From: Pseudokineococcus marinus
GTDB taxonomy: Bacteria; Actinomycetota; Actinomycetes; Actinomycetales; Quadrisphaeraceae
DNA: 64,000 bases
Direction of reading: 5' to 3'
Assembly: GCF_037482405.1 (NCBI RefSeq)
Contig: NZ_JBBHZZ010000012.1
Span: forward strand, 1-64,000
Shown here: positions 35,528-43,971 of the stretch, one piece after another
Numbering within the stretch: the stretch's first letter is position 1
How the letters are laid out: the number at the start of each line of letters is the position of its first letter
Made by a program: the position numbers and the translations under genes
Notes under the pieces: generated by a model
The model's input: the letters and a program-made list of their open reading frames with translations, nothing else
Databases searched by the model: none
Told to the model about the DNA's origin: nothing

Positions 35528-35991
35528 CGCCGGGCTCCGTCGGCCAGCGCGGCGGCCCCGCCCCCGGCGGCCCGCAGGGCCTCCTCGAGCACCCCCTCGG
35601 CGCGTCGCAGCAGGCGCGGCCCGAGCTCCTCGCCCTCCTGCGCCGCCCGGTCCGCGAGCGCCGACGCCGTCGCCACCGCCGCGGCCACGGAGTCCGCCCG
35701 CGCCTCCGCACCGGCCGCGTGCGCCCGCAGGGCCTGTGCGAGCTCGTCGAGGGCGCCCGCGTCGCGCGTCCCGCGCGCGAGGACCTCGGCGAGGCGGGCG
35801 CGGTAGGCCTCCGCCGCGCGCGAGCGCCACCCCCGGGCGTCGGCGTCCCGGGCGCGGGCCACCTCGGCGCGCACCACGGCGGCCTCCCGCTCGACCCCGG
35901 CCGCCGCCAGCCTCAGGGCCGCGGCCGCCCCGCTCGCCGCCGCCGCGGCGGGCACCGCCGCTCCCACCAGCGCCTCGACCCCCGCAGCCAC
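35524..35991 (-). CDS. WXG100-like small helical protein
   Basis: 155 residues, almost entirely predicted helix and Ala-rich. The motif GWRSRAAEAYRARL (W-x-S-x-A-A-x-A-Y) resembles the WXG helical-hairpin turn of ESX substrates. It is longer than canonical WXG100 (about 100), with a second helical pair (ALDELAQALRAHAAGAEARAD). GTG at 35991 chosen for AGGAGG 6 bases upstream; 35994 is a second choice. Translationally coupled to the hydrolase. Function not known; the two may act as a secreted or chaperoned pair. Confidence 0.7.
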   Translation of the reverse strand: MAAGVEALVGAAVPAAAAASGAAAALRLAAAGVEREAAVVRAEVARARDADARGWRSRAAEAYRARLAEVLARGTRDAGALDELAQALRAHAAGAEARADSVAAAVATASALADRAAQEGEELGPRLLRRAEGVLEEALRAAGGGAAALADGARR

Positions 35992-36368
35992 CACGTACCT
36001 CCTCCGCCTCCCGCTGACCGCCCTGGTCCGCGCCCGTCCCCGGAGGGGACACCGCGACGCTAGGGAGCCGTGGCGGCGAGCGGTCGAGACGACGGCGGGG
36101 GTGTGCACCGGGCCGACGACGTCGCCGCTGTGCGCACCGTCGGGACGGGCCCCGCCCGCCCCGCGGCGCGCTGGATCGGGTGTGCGCTGGAGCAGGTGCG
36201 CGCTGGAGCAGGCGCGGGGTGGTCGAGACCGACGAAGGGCAGGACAGGAGCACGAGACCGACGGGCGGCGTCTGCACGGCGACGTGACGCCGTCGTCCGT
36301 CGGTCTCGTGGCGTCGAGGAGGAGCCGGACCACGAGCTCCCGGCGAGGAGGGAGCCCGACGAGGAGCC
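35992..36368. other. Intergenic region with repeats
   Basis: 377 bases without a convincing gene. It holds the WXG-like gene's ribosome site, a two-copy direct repeat (CGCTGGAGCAGG at about 36186 and 36202), a repeated CGAGACCGACG, and a nested inverted repeat at 36251-36310. Confidence 0.6.
36251..36310. repeat. Nested inverted repeat (14-bp outer stem)
   Basis: CACGAGACCGACGG (36251-36264) pairs exactly with 36297-36310. Inside, GGCGTC (36267-36272) pairs with GACGCC (36286-36291). It lies 59 bases downstream of the minus-strand OB-like gene, so it may be its terminator, but the long loop is atypical. Confidence 0.7.
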
Positions 36369-36731
36369 TCAGGCCGGCCCGAGGTCCTCCAGCTCGCGCA
36401 CGGCCAGGGGCGGCCCCTGCTGCGCCGTCGTCAGGACGCCCCGGCGCTCCGCGCCCACCAGGCGCACCCGGTGGCCGACGAGGCCGCGCCGCGAGGCGCC
36501 GAGCAGCCACGTCCGCCCCGACGCCTCCCGCAGGACGACGGCACCGGCCTCGACGCCCTCCTCGACGACGCCCTCCAGCCGCAGCGGCGGCCCGAGGCCC
36601 TCGCGGTCGTCGTCGCGCCCCGCACGGGCGAGCGCGCGGGTCGCCACCGGGCTCGGATGCCGTCCCCGGCGCGGACCGGTGTCGGGCGGTCGGTCAGCAG
36701 GCGCGCTCAGGTCGGGCGGGTCGTCGGCCAT
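36369..36731 (-). CDS. Small OB-fold-like protein of unknown function
   Basis: 120 residues. The first 45 are charged and disordered (DDPPDLSAPADRPPDTGPRR). Residues about 50-118 look like a compact beta barrel: RLEGVVEEGVEAGAVVLREA, WLLGASRRGLVGHRVRLVG, PLAVRELEDL, the strand pattern of OB-fold-like 'cost-of-entry' domains. No catalytic residues seen. TAGGCA stands 6 bases before the ATG. It is divergent from the MOSC gene. Confidence 0.65.
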   Translation of the reverse strand: MADDPPDLSAPADRPPDTGPRRGRHPSPVATRALARAGRDDDREGLGPPLRLEGVVEEGVEAGAVVLREASGRTWLLGASRRGLVGHRVRLVGAERRGVLTTAQQGPPLAVRELEDLGPA

Positions 36732-36737
36732 ACCGCG

Positions 36738-36743
36738 TGCCTA
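36738..36743 (-). promoter_or_regulatory. -10 element, leaderless start
   Basis: TAGGCA (minus strand) is 6 bases before the ATG at 36731. Confidence 0.4.
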
Positions 36744-36821
36744 CCCCAGGACCCGGCGCCCGTCACCCGGGCGCCCGGCCCTCGTCGGCAGGGGGCCGGC
36801 GGGGCGCGCGAGGATGGCGCC

Positions 36822-37457
36822 GTGCCTGACGCCCCGACGCACCCCGGGCCCCTGCTCGAGGACCTCCCGGTGCAGACCCCCGTCGAGGTGGTCCTCCTGC
36901 TGGCGTCGCCGGAGCACCACTACTTCGGCCGCCCGCGCGACGGCGCCCCGCACCCGCCGTCGGCAGCGCTGCCGCGCGTCGACGTCGTCGCCGGCAAGGG
37001 CGTCGTGGGCGACCGCTTCTTCGGCCGCGCGGCCCACATGGACGCCGCCGTGACCCTGATGGCCGTGGAGGCGCTCGAGGGGGTCGCCCGCGACCTCGGG
37101 CTCCCCGGCGCCGAGCAGCCCGGCGGCGGCCTGGACCCACGGCTGCCGCGCCGCAACGTCGTCCTGCGCGGCGCCCCGGTCGACGCGCTGGTCGGAGCCG
37201 ACCTCGCCCTCGACTGCCGCGAGGCGGGCGGGGGCGTGGTGCGGCTGGCCGGGCGCCGGCCGGCGGCGCCCTGCGCGTGGATGGACGAGGTGCTCGCCCC
37301 GGGCGCGCACGCCGCCCTGCGCGGGCGGGGCGGGCTGCGCTGCGTGCCGACGTCGTCCGGCGCGCTCGTCGTCGGCCCCGCCGAGCTGCGCACCGCCGCG
37401 CCGGTTGACGTCGCGGCCGCCGGCACGCCGGTGCTGCGGCGCGGCCGGCTGCCGTAG
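36822..37457 (+). CDS. MOSC-domain protein (molybdenum cofactor sulfurase C-terminal family)
   Basis: 211 residues. The MOSC pattern is visible: VDVVAGKGVVGDRFFG near the start, DAAVTLMAVEALE, RRNVVLRG, and the conserved cysteine in PAAPCAWMDEVL expected to bind a sulfur carrier or Mo cofactor. Stand-alone bacterial MOSC proteins resemble YiiM, which reduces N-hydroxylated compounds; that role is possible here. The start is GTG at 36822; GAGGAT lies 6 bases upstream, so a leaderless mRNA is possible. The ORF extends further upstream in shadow frame only. Confidence 0.82.
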   Translation: MPDAPTHPGPLLEDLPVQTPVEVVLLLASPEHHYFGRPRDGAPHPPSAALPRVDVVAGKGVVGDRFFGRAAHMDAAVTLMAVEALEGVARDLGLPGAEQPGGGLDPRLPRRNVVLRGAPVDALVGADLALDCREAGGGVVRLAGRRPAAPCAWMDEVLAPGAHAALRGRGGLRCVPTSSGALVVGPAELRTAAPVDVAAAGTPVLRRGRLP

Positions 37458-38030
37458 CCCCTCCCCGACCGCGTCGCCGCAGGCTCAGCGCGGGCGGCGG
37501 CCCGGGCGGACGCGGGGCGACCGACCGCGGGGCGAGCGCTCGCGACGGGACGGGTCGCCCTCGTCGGTGGCGCCTCCCTCGGCGTCGCTCGCGCGCCGTC
37601 GGTGGCCCGTCGGCTCGACCGGCGGCGGCGGGCGCAGCGGGTCCGTCGCGCGCACGCGCCCCTCCCCGGCGCTGCCCTCGTCCTCGCGCACCGACCGACC
37701 TCCCCGCGGGCTCCCGTGCACGCAGGGCGACGGGCGCGGCCCTCCGTGGTGCCGCTGCGTCCAGGTGAGCACGCTGCGTGGTCGCAGACGTCCCTGGGCG
37801 GCGCCTCATCACCCCGACGGACCACTCACGGTCACCGTCCGGGTCAGTCGCGGCCGCGGCTCGTCCCGCCGGTCGCCAGACGCCTCACGCACGGGCCCTC
37901 CCCCGGCGGAACACCGGCGGCCCCGCACGGGTTGCCGCTCCTCGTGCCGCCACGGGCGGGTGCGGCGAGGCTGTGGCCGAGAGGCCCGCCCCCGTCCGGT
38001 GGCGGGTCCGACGACCCGAGGAGAAGCCCT
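37458..38030. other. Long intergenic region before the alcohol dehydrogenase
   Basis: 573 bases. A 95-codon minus-strand frame (37485-37772) is Arg/Pro-rich, lacks a ribosome site and is not convincing. Repeated CTGCGT and GGTCGC words occur near 37755-37795. The last 15 bases carry the GAGGAGA ribosome site of the dehydrogenase. No clear promoter is visible to me. Confidence 0.5.
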
Positions 38031-39077
38031 GTGCTGACCGTCAACGCCCGTTCCACCGCCGGCCCCGGCGAGCCGTTCCAGGCGACGACCATCGAGCGCC
38101 GCGACGTCGGCCCCGCCGAGGTGCTCATCGACGTCAAGTACGCCGGCATCTGCCACTCCGACATCCACACCGCCCGCGGCGAGTGGGGCGAGACCCTCTT
38201 CCCGCTCGTGCCCGGCCACGAGATCGCCGGCGTCGTGTCCGAGGTGGGCGCCGACGTCACGAGGTTCTCCGTCGGCGACCGCGTGGGCGTCGGCTGCTTC
38301 GTCGACTCCTGCCGGGAGTGCGAGAACTGCCGCGCCGGCGAGGAGCAGTACTGCCTGGAGGGCGAGACCGGCACCTACAACGCGATCGGCAAGGACGGCC
38401 GCCCGACCGACGGCGGCTACAGCGAGAAGATCGTGGTCGACGAGAACTACGTCATGGGCATCCCCGAGGGGATCGACCTCGACGTCGCGGCGCCGCTCCT
38501 GTGCGCCGGCATCACGCTCTACAGCCCGCTCAAGCACTGGGGCGCCGGGCCCGGCAAGAAGGTCGCGATCGTCGGCCTGGGCGGCCTCGGCCACATGGGC
38601 GTGAAGATCGCCAAGGCGCTCGGCGCCGAGGTGACCGTGCTGTCGCAGTCGCTGAAGAAGCAGGAGGACGGCCTCCGCCTGGGCGCCGACCACTACTACG
38701 CGACGGGCGACGAGGGCACCTTCGAGTCCCTCGCCGGCTCCTTCGACCTCATCGTCAGCACCATCTCGGCCAACGTGGACTTCAACGCCTACCTCGGGCT
38801 GCTCAAGCTCGACGGCGCGCTCGTCCAGGTCGGCGCCCCCGAGAAGCCGCTCGACATCGCGGCTTTCTCGCTCATCCAGGGCCGCAAGACCCTCGCGGGC
38901 TCGAAGATCGGCGGCATCCGCCAGACGCAGGAGATGCTCGACTTCTGCGCCGAGCACGGCATCGGCGCCGAGGTCGAGGTCATCGGCGGCGACCAGATCG
39001 ACGAGGCCTACGAGCGGGTCGTCGCCAGCGACGTCCGCTACCGCTTCGTCATCGACACGGCGCGCCTCGTCAGCTGA
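38031..39077 (+). CDS. Zinc-dependent alcohol/aldehyde dehydrogenase (NADP, CAD/YahK family)
   Basis: 348 residues, medium-chain dehydrogenase. Catalytic zinc ligands: Cys in GICHSDIHTARGEWG and His-Glu in PGHEIAGVV; structural zinc: CRECENCRAGEEQYC; later Cys in LLCAGITLYSPLKHWG. Nucleotide-binding GLGGLGHMGVKIAKALG. The HSDIHTARGEWG and YNAIGKDGRPTDGGYSE sequences place it with cinnamyl-alcohol-dehydrogenase-like NADP enzymes that reduce many aldehydes. GTG at 38031 with GAGGAGA 6 bases upstream. It is monocistronic and ends in a strong hairpin. Confidence 0.92.
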   Translation: MLTVNARSTAGPGEPFQATTIERRDVGPAEVLIDVKYAGICHSDIHTARGEWGETLFPLVPGHEIAGVVSEVGADVTRFSVGDRVGVGCFVDSCRECENCRAGEEQYCLEGETGTYNAIGKDGRPTDGGYSEKIVVDENYVMGIPEGIDLDVAAPLLCAGITLYSPLKHWGAGPGKKVAIVGLGGLGHMGVKIAKALGAEVTVLSQSLKKQEDGLRLGADHYYATGDEGTFESLAGSFDLIVSTISANVDFNAYLGLLKLDGALVQVGAPEKPLDIAAFSLIQGRKTLAGSKIGGIRQTQEMLDFCAEHGIGAEVEVIGGDQIDEAYERVVASDVRYRFVIDTARLVS

Positions 39078-39093
39078 CGACGCCACCTCCACC

Positions 39094-39129
39094 ACGACGC
39101 CCCCGCCGGACCACCGGCGGGGGCGTCGT
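39094..39129. terminator. Hairpin terminator after the alcohol dehydrogenase gene
   Basis: ACGACGCCCCCGCCGG, loop ACCA, then the exact complement: a 16-bp stem 17 bases after the stop. No T-run follows. Confidence 0.8.
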
Positions 39130-39256
39130 CGCGCCGGGGCCGGCGACGGCCGGTGCTGAGCGCCGGGCCCGTGAGACGCTGGCCGGCTCCCGTCGGGGGG
39201 GCCGGCACGTGCACGTCGACGCCCGAGCGCGTCCCGGGCGAGCCGCTCGCGGAGGA

Positions 39257-39520
39257 CTACGCGCTGGGCGAGGCCGGGCCCGCGCCGCCGGGGCGGGCGC
39301 CCAGACCGGCCGCGAGCGCGGCCACCGCGTCGTCGCTGACCGCGGCGGCGAGCCGGTTGGCCTCCACGACAGCGCGGTAGACCTCCTCGCGGTGCACCTG
39401 GACGCTGCGGGGCGCGTCGATGCCCAGGCGCACGACCTCGCCGCGCACCTCCACGACCGTCACGACGACGTCGTCGCCGATGACGATGCTCTCTCCCGCG
39501 CGGCGGGTCAGGACCAGCAC
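39257..39520 (-). CDS. csrA: Carbon storage regulator CsrA
   Basis: 87-residue homodimeric RNA-binding protein that represses or stabilises mRNAs at GGA motifs. The core is textbook: MLVLTRRAGESIVIG (Leu4, Arg6 contact RNA), VVRLGIDAPRSVQVHREEVY (Arg near residue 44). The tail after residue 60 is a longer Ala/Gly extension than usual. It closes the flhA-flhF-like operon side of the flagellar cluster; elsewhere CsrA represses flagellin with FliW as antagonist, but no fliW is in the window. The GTG start has TATGCT 6 bases upstream, so it is probably transcribed from its own leaderless promoter. Confidence 0.93.
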   Translation of the reverse strand: MLVLTRRAGESIVIGDDVVVTVVEVRGEVVRLGIDAPRSVQVHREEVYRAVVEANRLAAAVSDDAVAALAAGLGARPGGAGPASPSA

Positions 39521-39526
39521 CCGGCG

Positions 39527-39532
39527 AGCATA
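39527..39532 (-). promoter_or_regulatory. -10 element, leaderless start of csrA
   Basis: TATGCT (minus strand), a good TAnnnT match, is 6 bases before the GTG at 39520. Confidence 0.6.
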
Positions 39533-39690
39533 GGCGGGAGTCCGCGCCCACGGGGCTCCGGGCGCGGCGAGCCCCGCCCCGCGTCGCCCCCGGACGCCAC
39601 CGCCCCGGCGCCGCGGGAGGCGGGCACCGGGGCGGGCGGGCGGGGTGGACGGGCGGGCGGACGTGCGAGGTGGACGGGGCGGGACGGGCC

Positions 39691-39975
39691 TCAGCGCAGC
39701 CGGTCGGCCAGCTCCTCGGGCACGGTCTGCGCGACGGCCGCGGGCGACGCCTGGCGCTGGCGCGGGACGCCGGCGGCACCCGCCGCGCCGGGACCGGCGG
39801 GGGTGGGTGCGGCGGCGAGGAGCCGGCGCACCACGGCGCTGACGACGAGCGCGACGACGAGGGCCGCGAGCAGGCGCAGGGACGCCTCGAAGGGCGACGT
39901 GCTGCCGACGACCATCCCGTAGACCGCCGGCGAGGCGAGCAGGAGGGTCAGCGCCGTCACCGCACCGAGGCTCAC
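39691..39975 (-). CDS. Small membrane protein in the flhA operon
   Basis: 94 residues with two predicted membrane segments (GAVTALTLLLASPAVYGMVVG and LRLLAALVVALVVSAVVRRLL) and a soluble C-terminal tail ending EELADRLR. Its GTG overlaps the stop of the FlhF-like gene as GTGA. I do not recognise the family. Position suggests a flagellar accessory, perhaps anchoring the FlhF-like protein. Confidence 0.7.
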   Translation of the reverse strand: MSLGAVTALTLLLASPAVYGMVVGSTSPFEASLRLLAALVVALVVSAVVRRLLAAAPTPAGPGAAGAAGVPRQRQASPAAVAQTVPEELADRLR

Positions 39976-41885
39976 CGGCCGGCCCGGCGGGCGCGACGGG
40001 CGGGGGCGGGCTCGGCCGGGGCGGCCTCCGGCGCGCGCGTGAGCAGCGAGGTCCAGGCGCTGGCGCCGCCCTCGCCGCCGTCGAGGGTCGCGACGGGCAG
40101 GTCGAGCTCGAGGACGGTCGCCGGGTCGCCGCTGCCGGCCGCCTGGACGACGTGCAGGGCGTCGGGCTCCTCGGCGAAGACGCCGTCGAGCCAGCGGTCG
40201 GTGTCGGCGCTCTTGCGGGTCGCGTCGACGACGACGTGCACCTGGTCGGCCTGCAGGGCGCTCACGACGCCGCGGGCCCACCGCACGCTCTGCGGGTCGC
40301 ACTCGACCTGGACGACGACGACGCCGGGGGCGTCGCCGAGCCGGACGGTCGCCGCCGCGCGACGGGCCGCGACGGCGTCGCGGACCACCTCGCGCCGCGG
40401 GGCCGCGGGGCCGGTGGGGCAGGCGGCGACGAGGACGCCCTCGGGGCCGAGCCCCAGCCGGGTGGCGAGGTCGCGGGCCACGACGAGCGCCTCGCGCGGC
40501 GCGCCGACGACGGCGACGAGGTCGCCCTCGCTCGAGGGCAGGTGCGGCGCGACGGGCAGCTCCTCGAGCAGCGCGTGGAGGTCGCCGGCGCTGGCGTCGG
40601 CGGGCAGCCGCTCGAGCAGGGCGGCGGGCAGACCGGCCGCGGCCGCCCGCGCCCGAGGCGAGGTCGGGTCGGTCCCGGCTCCCGAAGCCTGGACGGTCGG
40701 GGCCTGGACGGTCGGGGCCTGCGCGGTCAGGGCCTGCACCGCGGGAGACGGCGTGGTCGGGGCCTGCGCCGCAGGAGACGGCGCCGCGGCGACCGGCGCG
40801 GACGGGACGTCGTCACGCCCCTCGTCGCTCGCAGGGGCGGCGGCGGGCTCGGCGCCGGGTCGCTCCGCCGGGGCCTCGCCGACGTGGCGGGCGGCGAGGA
40901 GGGCCATGAGCTCGGCGACGGCCGCACCGGCGGCGACCGGCTCGGAGGCGCTCGCGGCCGGCGCCGCCGGGGCGGCGGGCTGGTCGGTGGCGTGCGCGTC
41001 ACGGTGGGTCGGGGCCTCGTCGGGCTCCGCGGCGCCGCGGACGGCGTCGAGGACGGCGGCGAAGGCGGCGCTCTCGGTCGAGACCGGGCGACCGCGCTCG
41101 AGCGGCTCGGTCGGAGCGGCGTGCCGCCCCCGCGGCGCAGCGCCGTCGACGCCGGCGTCCGCGGCGGTCGGCCGCCCCGGAGCCGTCCTGCTCGTCCCGT
41201 TGATCCCCATCGAGGCATCGTCCCCCGCGTCCGCCGCGTCGACCAGGTGGTCGAGGGCGCCCCGGGCGCGGGCCGAGGGCGCTCCGCCGTCGGCGTCGAG
41301 CACGTTGGCGCGCACGAGCGCCCGGGCGATCGGGGAGTCGAAGATGTCGCCGATCACCTCGTCGCAGCGGTCCTGGCCCGCGGTCGCCCGCGGGGCGGGC
41401 ACGCCCGGCGCGGGGGCCAGCGGGGTCCTCGGGTGTCCGAGCACGGGGTTCTCCTCCTGGTCGCGGCCCTGCGGGCCGTGCTGCGGCTCGCGGGCGGTGG
41501 CGCCCGGCGTGCTGCTGGTCGTGTCCGTGGCGGCGGTCCTGGTGCCGCCGGCCGTGGCGCTGGTCGTGGTGGGGCTGGTCGTCGTGCCGGTCGTGGCGCC
41601 GACGGCCCGGCCGGCCGGGACCGGCGCCGCGGCGCCCTCGCCGCTGTCCTCGGCGTCCGGGCCACCGGGCTTGAGCCCCGCGGCGGCCGCGTCACCGCTG
41701 ACGTCGTGGGCGGCGTCGTCGTCGACCTCGACGACGAGCTCGAAGCGCTGGCGGGCGAAGAAGCCGGCCACGCCGCCGACGCGCACGCGCTCGGCGCGGA
41801 CGACGCGGGCCCCCTCGCCGTGCTCGCTGGCCACGCGGGCCAGGAGCTCCTCCATGCCGTCCCCCTCGAGGACCACGGTGGTCAT
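39972..41885 (-). CDS. FlhF-like protein with degenerate GTPase P-loop
   Basis: 637 residues. The N-terminal segment (VLEGDGMEELLARVASEHGEGARVVRAERV, then GGVAGFFARQRFELVVEV) matches the FlhF/SRP-receptor-type start. Residues about 65-420 are an Ala/Pro/Thr-rich disordered region. The C-terminal domain (from about 440) keeps the fold order of an SRP GTPase, but the P-loop reads VAVVGAPREALVVARDL where FlhF has GxTGxGKTT, so the Lys-Thr of Walker A is absent. Position directly after flhA supports homology to FlhF, which sets flagellar number and place. GTP hydrolysis is very unlikely. Confidence 0.75.
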   Translation of the reverse strand: MTTVVLEGDGMEELLARVASEHGEGARVVRAERVRVGGVAGFFARQRFELVVEVDDDAAHDVSGDAAAAGLKPGGPDAEDSGEGAAAPVPAGRAVGATTGTTTSPTTTSATAGGTRTAATDTTSSTPGATAREPQHGPQGRDQEENPVLGHPRTPLAPAPGVPAPRATAGQDRCDEVIGDIFDSPIARALVRANVLDADGGAPSARARGALDHLVDAADAGDDASMGINGTSRTAPGRPTAADAGVDGAAPRGRHAAPTEPLERGRPVSTESAAFAAVLDAVRGAAEPDEAPTHRDAHATDQPAAPAAPAASASEPVAAGAAVAELMALLAARHVGEAPAERPGAEPAAAPASDEGRDDVPSAPVAAAPSPAAQAPTTPSPAVQALTAQAPTVQAPTVQASGAGTDPTSPRARAAAAGLPAALLERLPADASAGDLHALLEELPVAPHLPSSEGDLVAVVGAPREALVVARDLATRLGLGPEGVLVAACPTGPAAPRREVVRDAVAARRAAATVRLGDAPGVVVVQVECDPQSVRWARGVVSALQADQVHVVVDATRKSADTDRWLDGVFAEEPDALHVVQAAGSGDPATVLELDLPVATLDGGEGGASAWTSLLTRAPEAAPAEPAPARRARRAGR

Positions 41886-41889
41886 CGCC

Positions 41890-43971
41890 TCACACCCCCA
41901 GCGCCTGGGCGGCCGGGACCGCGGCGGCCCCCGTCACCGTCCCGACGGTCTCGATGCGGGGGCCGGACGAACCACCACCACCCGCCTCGGAGTAGGACAG
42001 CACGGGCAGGCGGGGGACGGCCAGGCCGACGAGGCGCCGCAGCGGCGCGCGCAGCACCGGCGCGCAGACGAGCACGGGCGACCAGCCGAGGTCCTCGGCC
42101 TGCCGCAGGGCGGCGTCCACCTGCTCGACGACGACCTCGGCGCGGCGGGGGTCGAGCGACAGCGTCGCCCCCTCCTCGCCGGGCCGGACCGACTCGGCCA
42201 TCTGGTGCTCGAGCAGCGGGTCGAGCGTGATGACGCGCAGCACGCCGTCGCGGGCGCAGGCCGCCGCGATGGCGGGCCCGAGGGCCGCGCGCGCCGCGTC
42301 CACGAGCGCGTCGAGGTCGGCGCCGCCGCCGCGGCCGCGCAGCGAGAGCGCCTCGAAGATGCGGGGCAGGTCGCGGATGGCGACGCCCTCGTCGAGGAGC
42401 GCCCGCAGCACGCGCTGCACCTCGCCGAGCGTCATGACGCCGGGCACGAGCTCCTCGACGACCGCGGGGTCGTCGGCCTTCACCGCGTCGACGAGGGCGC
42501 GGACGTCCTCGCGGGAGAGCAGGCGGGCGGCGTGGGTCCGCACCACCTCGGCGAGGTGGGTGACGAGGACGGACGCCCGGTCGACGACGGTCGCCCCGGT
42601 CATCTCGGCCTGGTGCTGCAGCTCGGCGGGCACCCAGCGGCCGGCGAGGCCGAACACCGGCTCGCTCGTCGGCGTCCCGGGCAGGTGGTCGAGGTCGTCG
42701 CCGAGGGCGAGGACCCGCCCGGGGGGCGCCTGGCCGCGGCCGACCTCGACGCCGGAGATGCGGATCGCGTAGGAGGAGGTCGGCAGGTCGATGCTGTCGC
42801 GGGTCCGGACGGGCGGGACGACGAGGCCCAGCTCGAGCGCCGTCTTGCGGCGCAGCCCGCGGACGCGGTCGAGGAGGTCGCCACCGGCGCCGGTGTCCAC
42901 GAGGTCGACGAGGTCGGGGGCGAGCACGACCTCGAGGGGGTCCACGCGCATCTGCTGGAGCAGGCCCTCGGGGCTGTCGGCGGCCGGGCCGGCGGGGAGC
43001 GCGGGCGTCGCCTCCTCCGCGGCGGCCTTGGCCGCCTGCGCCTTGCCGGCGCGCTGGGCGGCGAGCAGGACGGCGGCGCCGAGCACCATGAACGGCAGCT
43101 TCGGCATGCCCGGGATGATCGCGATGACGATGAGGCCGGCACCGGCGATGAGCAGCGCGGGGCGGTGCTGGAGCAGCTGGGCCGCGGCGTCGCTGCCCAT
43201 GTCCCCCTGCGTCGTGGCGCGGGTGACGATGAGGCCGGTGGCGACGGAGAGCAGCAGGGCGGGGATCTGCGAGACGAGACCGTCGCCGACCGTCAGCAGG
43301 CTGTAGGTCTCCAGCGCCTCGCCGGCGGGCATGCCCTTCTGGACCATGCCGATGACGAAGCCGCCGACGAGGTTGACGACCGTGATGATGATGCCGGCGA
43401 TGGCGTCGCCCTTGACGAACTTCGAGCCGCCGTCCATGGCGCCGTAGAAGTCGGCCTCCGCGGTGACGTCCGCCCGCCGCTGCCGGGCCGTGTCCTCGTC
43501 GATGAGCCCCGCGTTGAGGTCGGCGTCGATGGCCATCTGCTTGCCGGGCATCGCGTCGAGGGTGAAGCGCGCCCCCACCTCGGCGACGCGGCCGGCGCCG
43601 TTCGTGATGACGACGAACTGGATGATCACGAGGATCAGGAAGATCACGAGGCCGATGACGAGCGAGCCCGAGATGACGAACTCGCCGAAGGCCTGGATGA
43701 CCTTGCCCGCGTGGGCGTCGCCGAGCACGAGGCGCGTCGAGGCGACGTTGAGGCCGAGGCGGAAGAGCGTCAGCACGAGCAGCAGGGCCGGGAAGATCGA
43801 GAAGTCCAGCGGCCGGCGCACGTACATCGCCGTCAGCAGGACGACGAGCGCGGCCGTGATGTTGGCCGCGATGAGGAGGTCCAGCAGCGGCGCCGGCACC
43901 GGCACGACGAGGAGCAGGACGATGCCGACGACGCCGACGGGGACGCCCAGGCGGCTCACGCGAGAACCCAC
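41890..43971 (-). CDS. flhA: Flagellar type III export protein FlhA
   Basis: Membrane core of the flagellar export gate, 693 residues. About eight hydrophobic segments (1-320) contain the FHIPEP signature RVAEVGARFTLDAMPGKQMAIDADLN. The cytoplasmic domain (from about 340) docks chaperone-substrate complexes. It forms a nonamer with FlhB and FliPQR. GTG at 43971 chosen for GAGGAC upstream; a second GTG four codons in is possible. The FlhF-like gene begins 4 bases after its stop. Confidence 0.96.
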   Translation of the reverse strand: MGSRVSRLGVPVGVVGIVLLLVVPVPAPLLDLLIAANITAALVVLLTAMYVRRPLDFSIFPALLLVLTLFRLGLNVASTRLVLGDAHAGKVIQAFGEFVISGSLVIGLVIFLILVIIQFVVITNGAGRVAEVGARFTLDAMPGKQMAIDADLNAGLIDEDTARQRRADVTAEADFYGAMDGGSKFVKGDAIAGIIITVVNLVGGFVIGMVQKGMPAGEALETYSLLTVGDGLVSQIPALLLSVATGLIVTRATTQGDMGSDAAAQLLQHRPALLIAGAGLIVIAIIPGMPKLPFMVLGAAVLLAAQRAGKAQAAKAAAEEATPALPAGPAADSPEGLLQQMRVDPLEVVLAPDLVDLVDTGAGGDLLDRVRGLRRKTALELGLVVPPVRTRDSIDLPTSSYAIRISGVEVGRGQAPPGRVLALGDDLDHLPGTPTSEPVFGLAGRWVPAELQHQAEMTGATVVDRASVLVTHLAEVVRTHAARLLSREDVRALVDAVKADDPAVVEELVPGVMTLGEVQRVLRALLDEGVAIRDLPRIFEALSLRGRGGGADLDALVDAARAALGPAIAAACARDGVLRVITLDPLLEHQMAESVRPGEEGATLSLDPRRAEVVVEQVDAALRQAEDLGWSPVLVCAPVLRAPLRRLVGLAVPRLPVLSYSEAGGGGSSGPRIETVGTVTGAAAVPAAQALGV

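Noticed and set aside
37485..37772. 95-codon minus-strand ORF
   Set aside because: Arg/Pro/Gly-rich, no ribosome site, no recognisable fold; typical of antisense frames in high-GC DNA.
39153..39380. Small plus-strand ORF overlapping the csrA 3' end
   Set aside because: Its second half is the antisense of csrA and its first half has no ribosome site or family.
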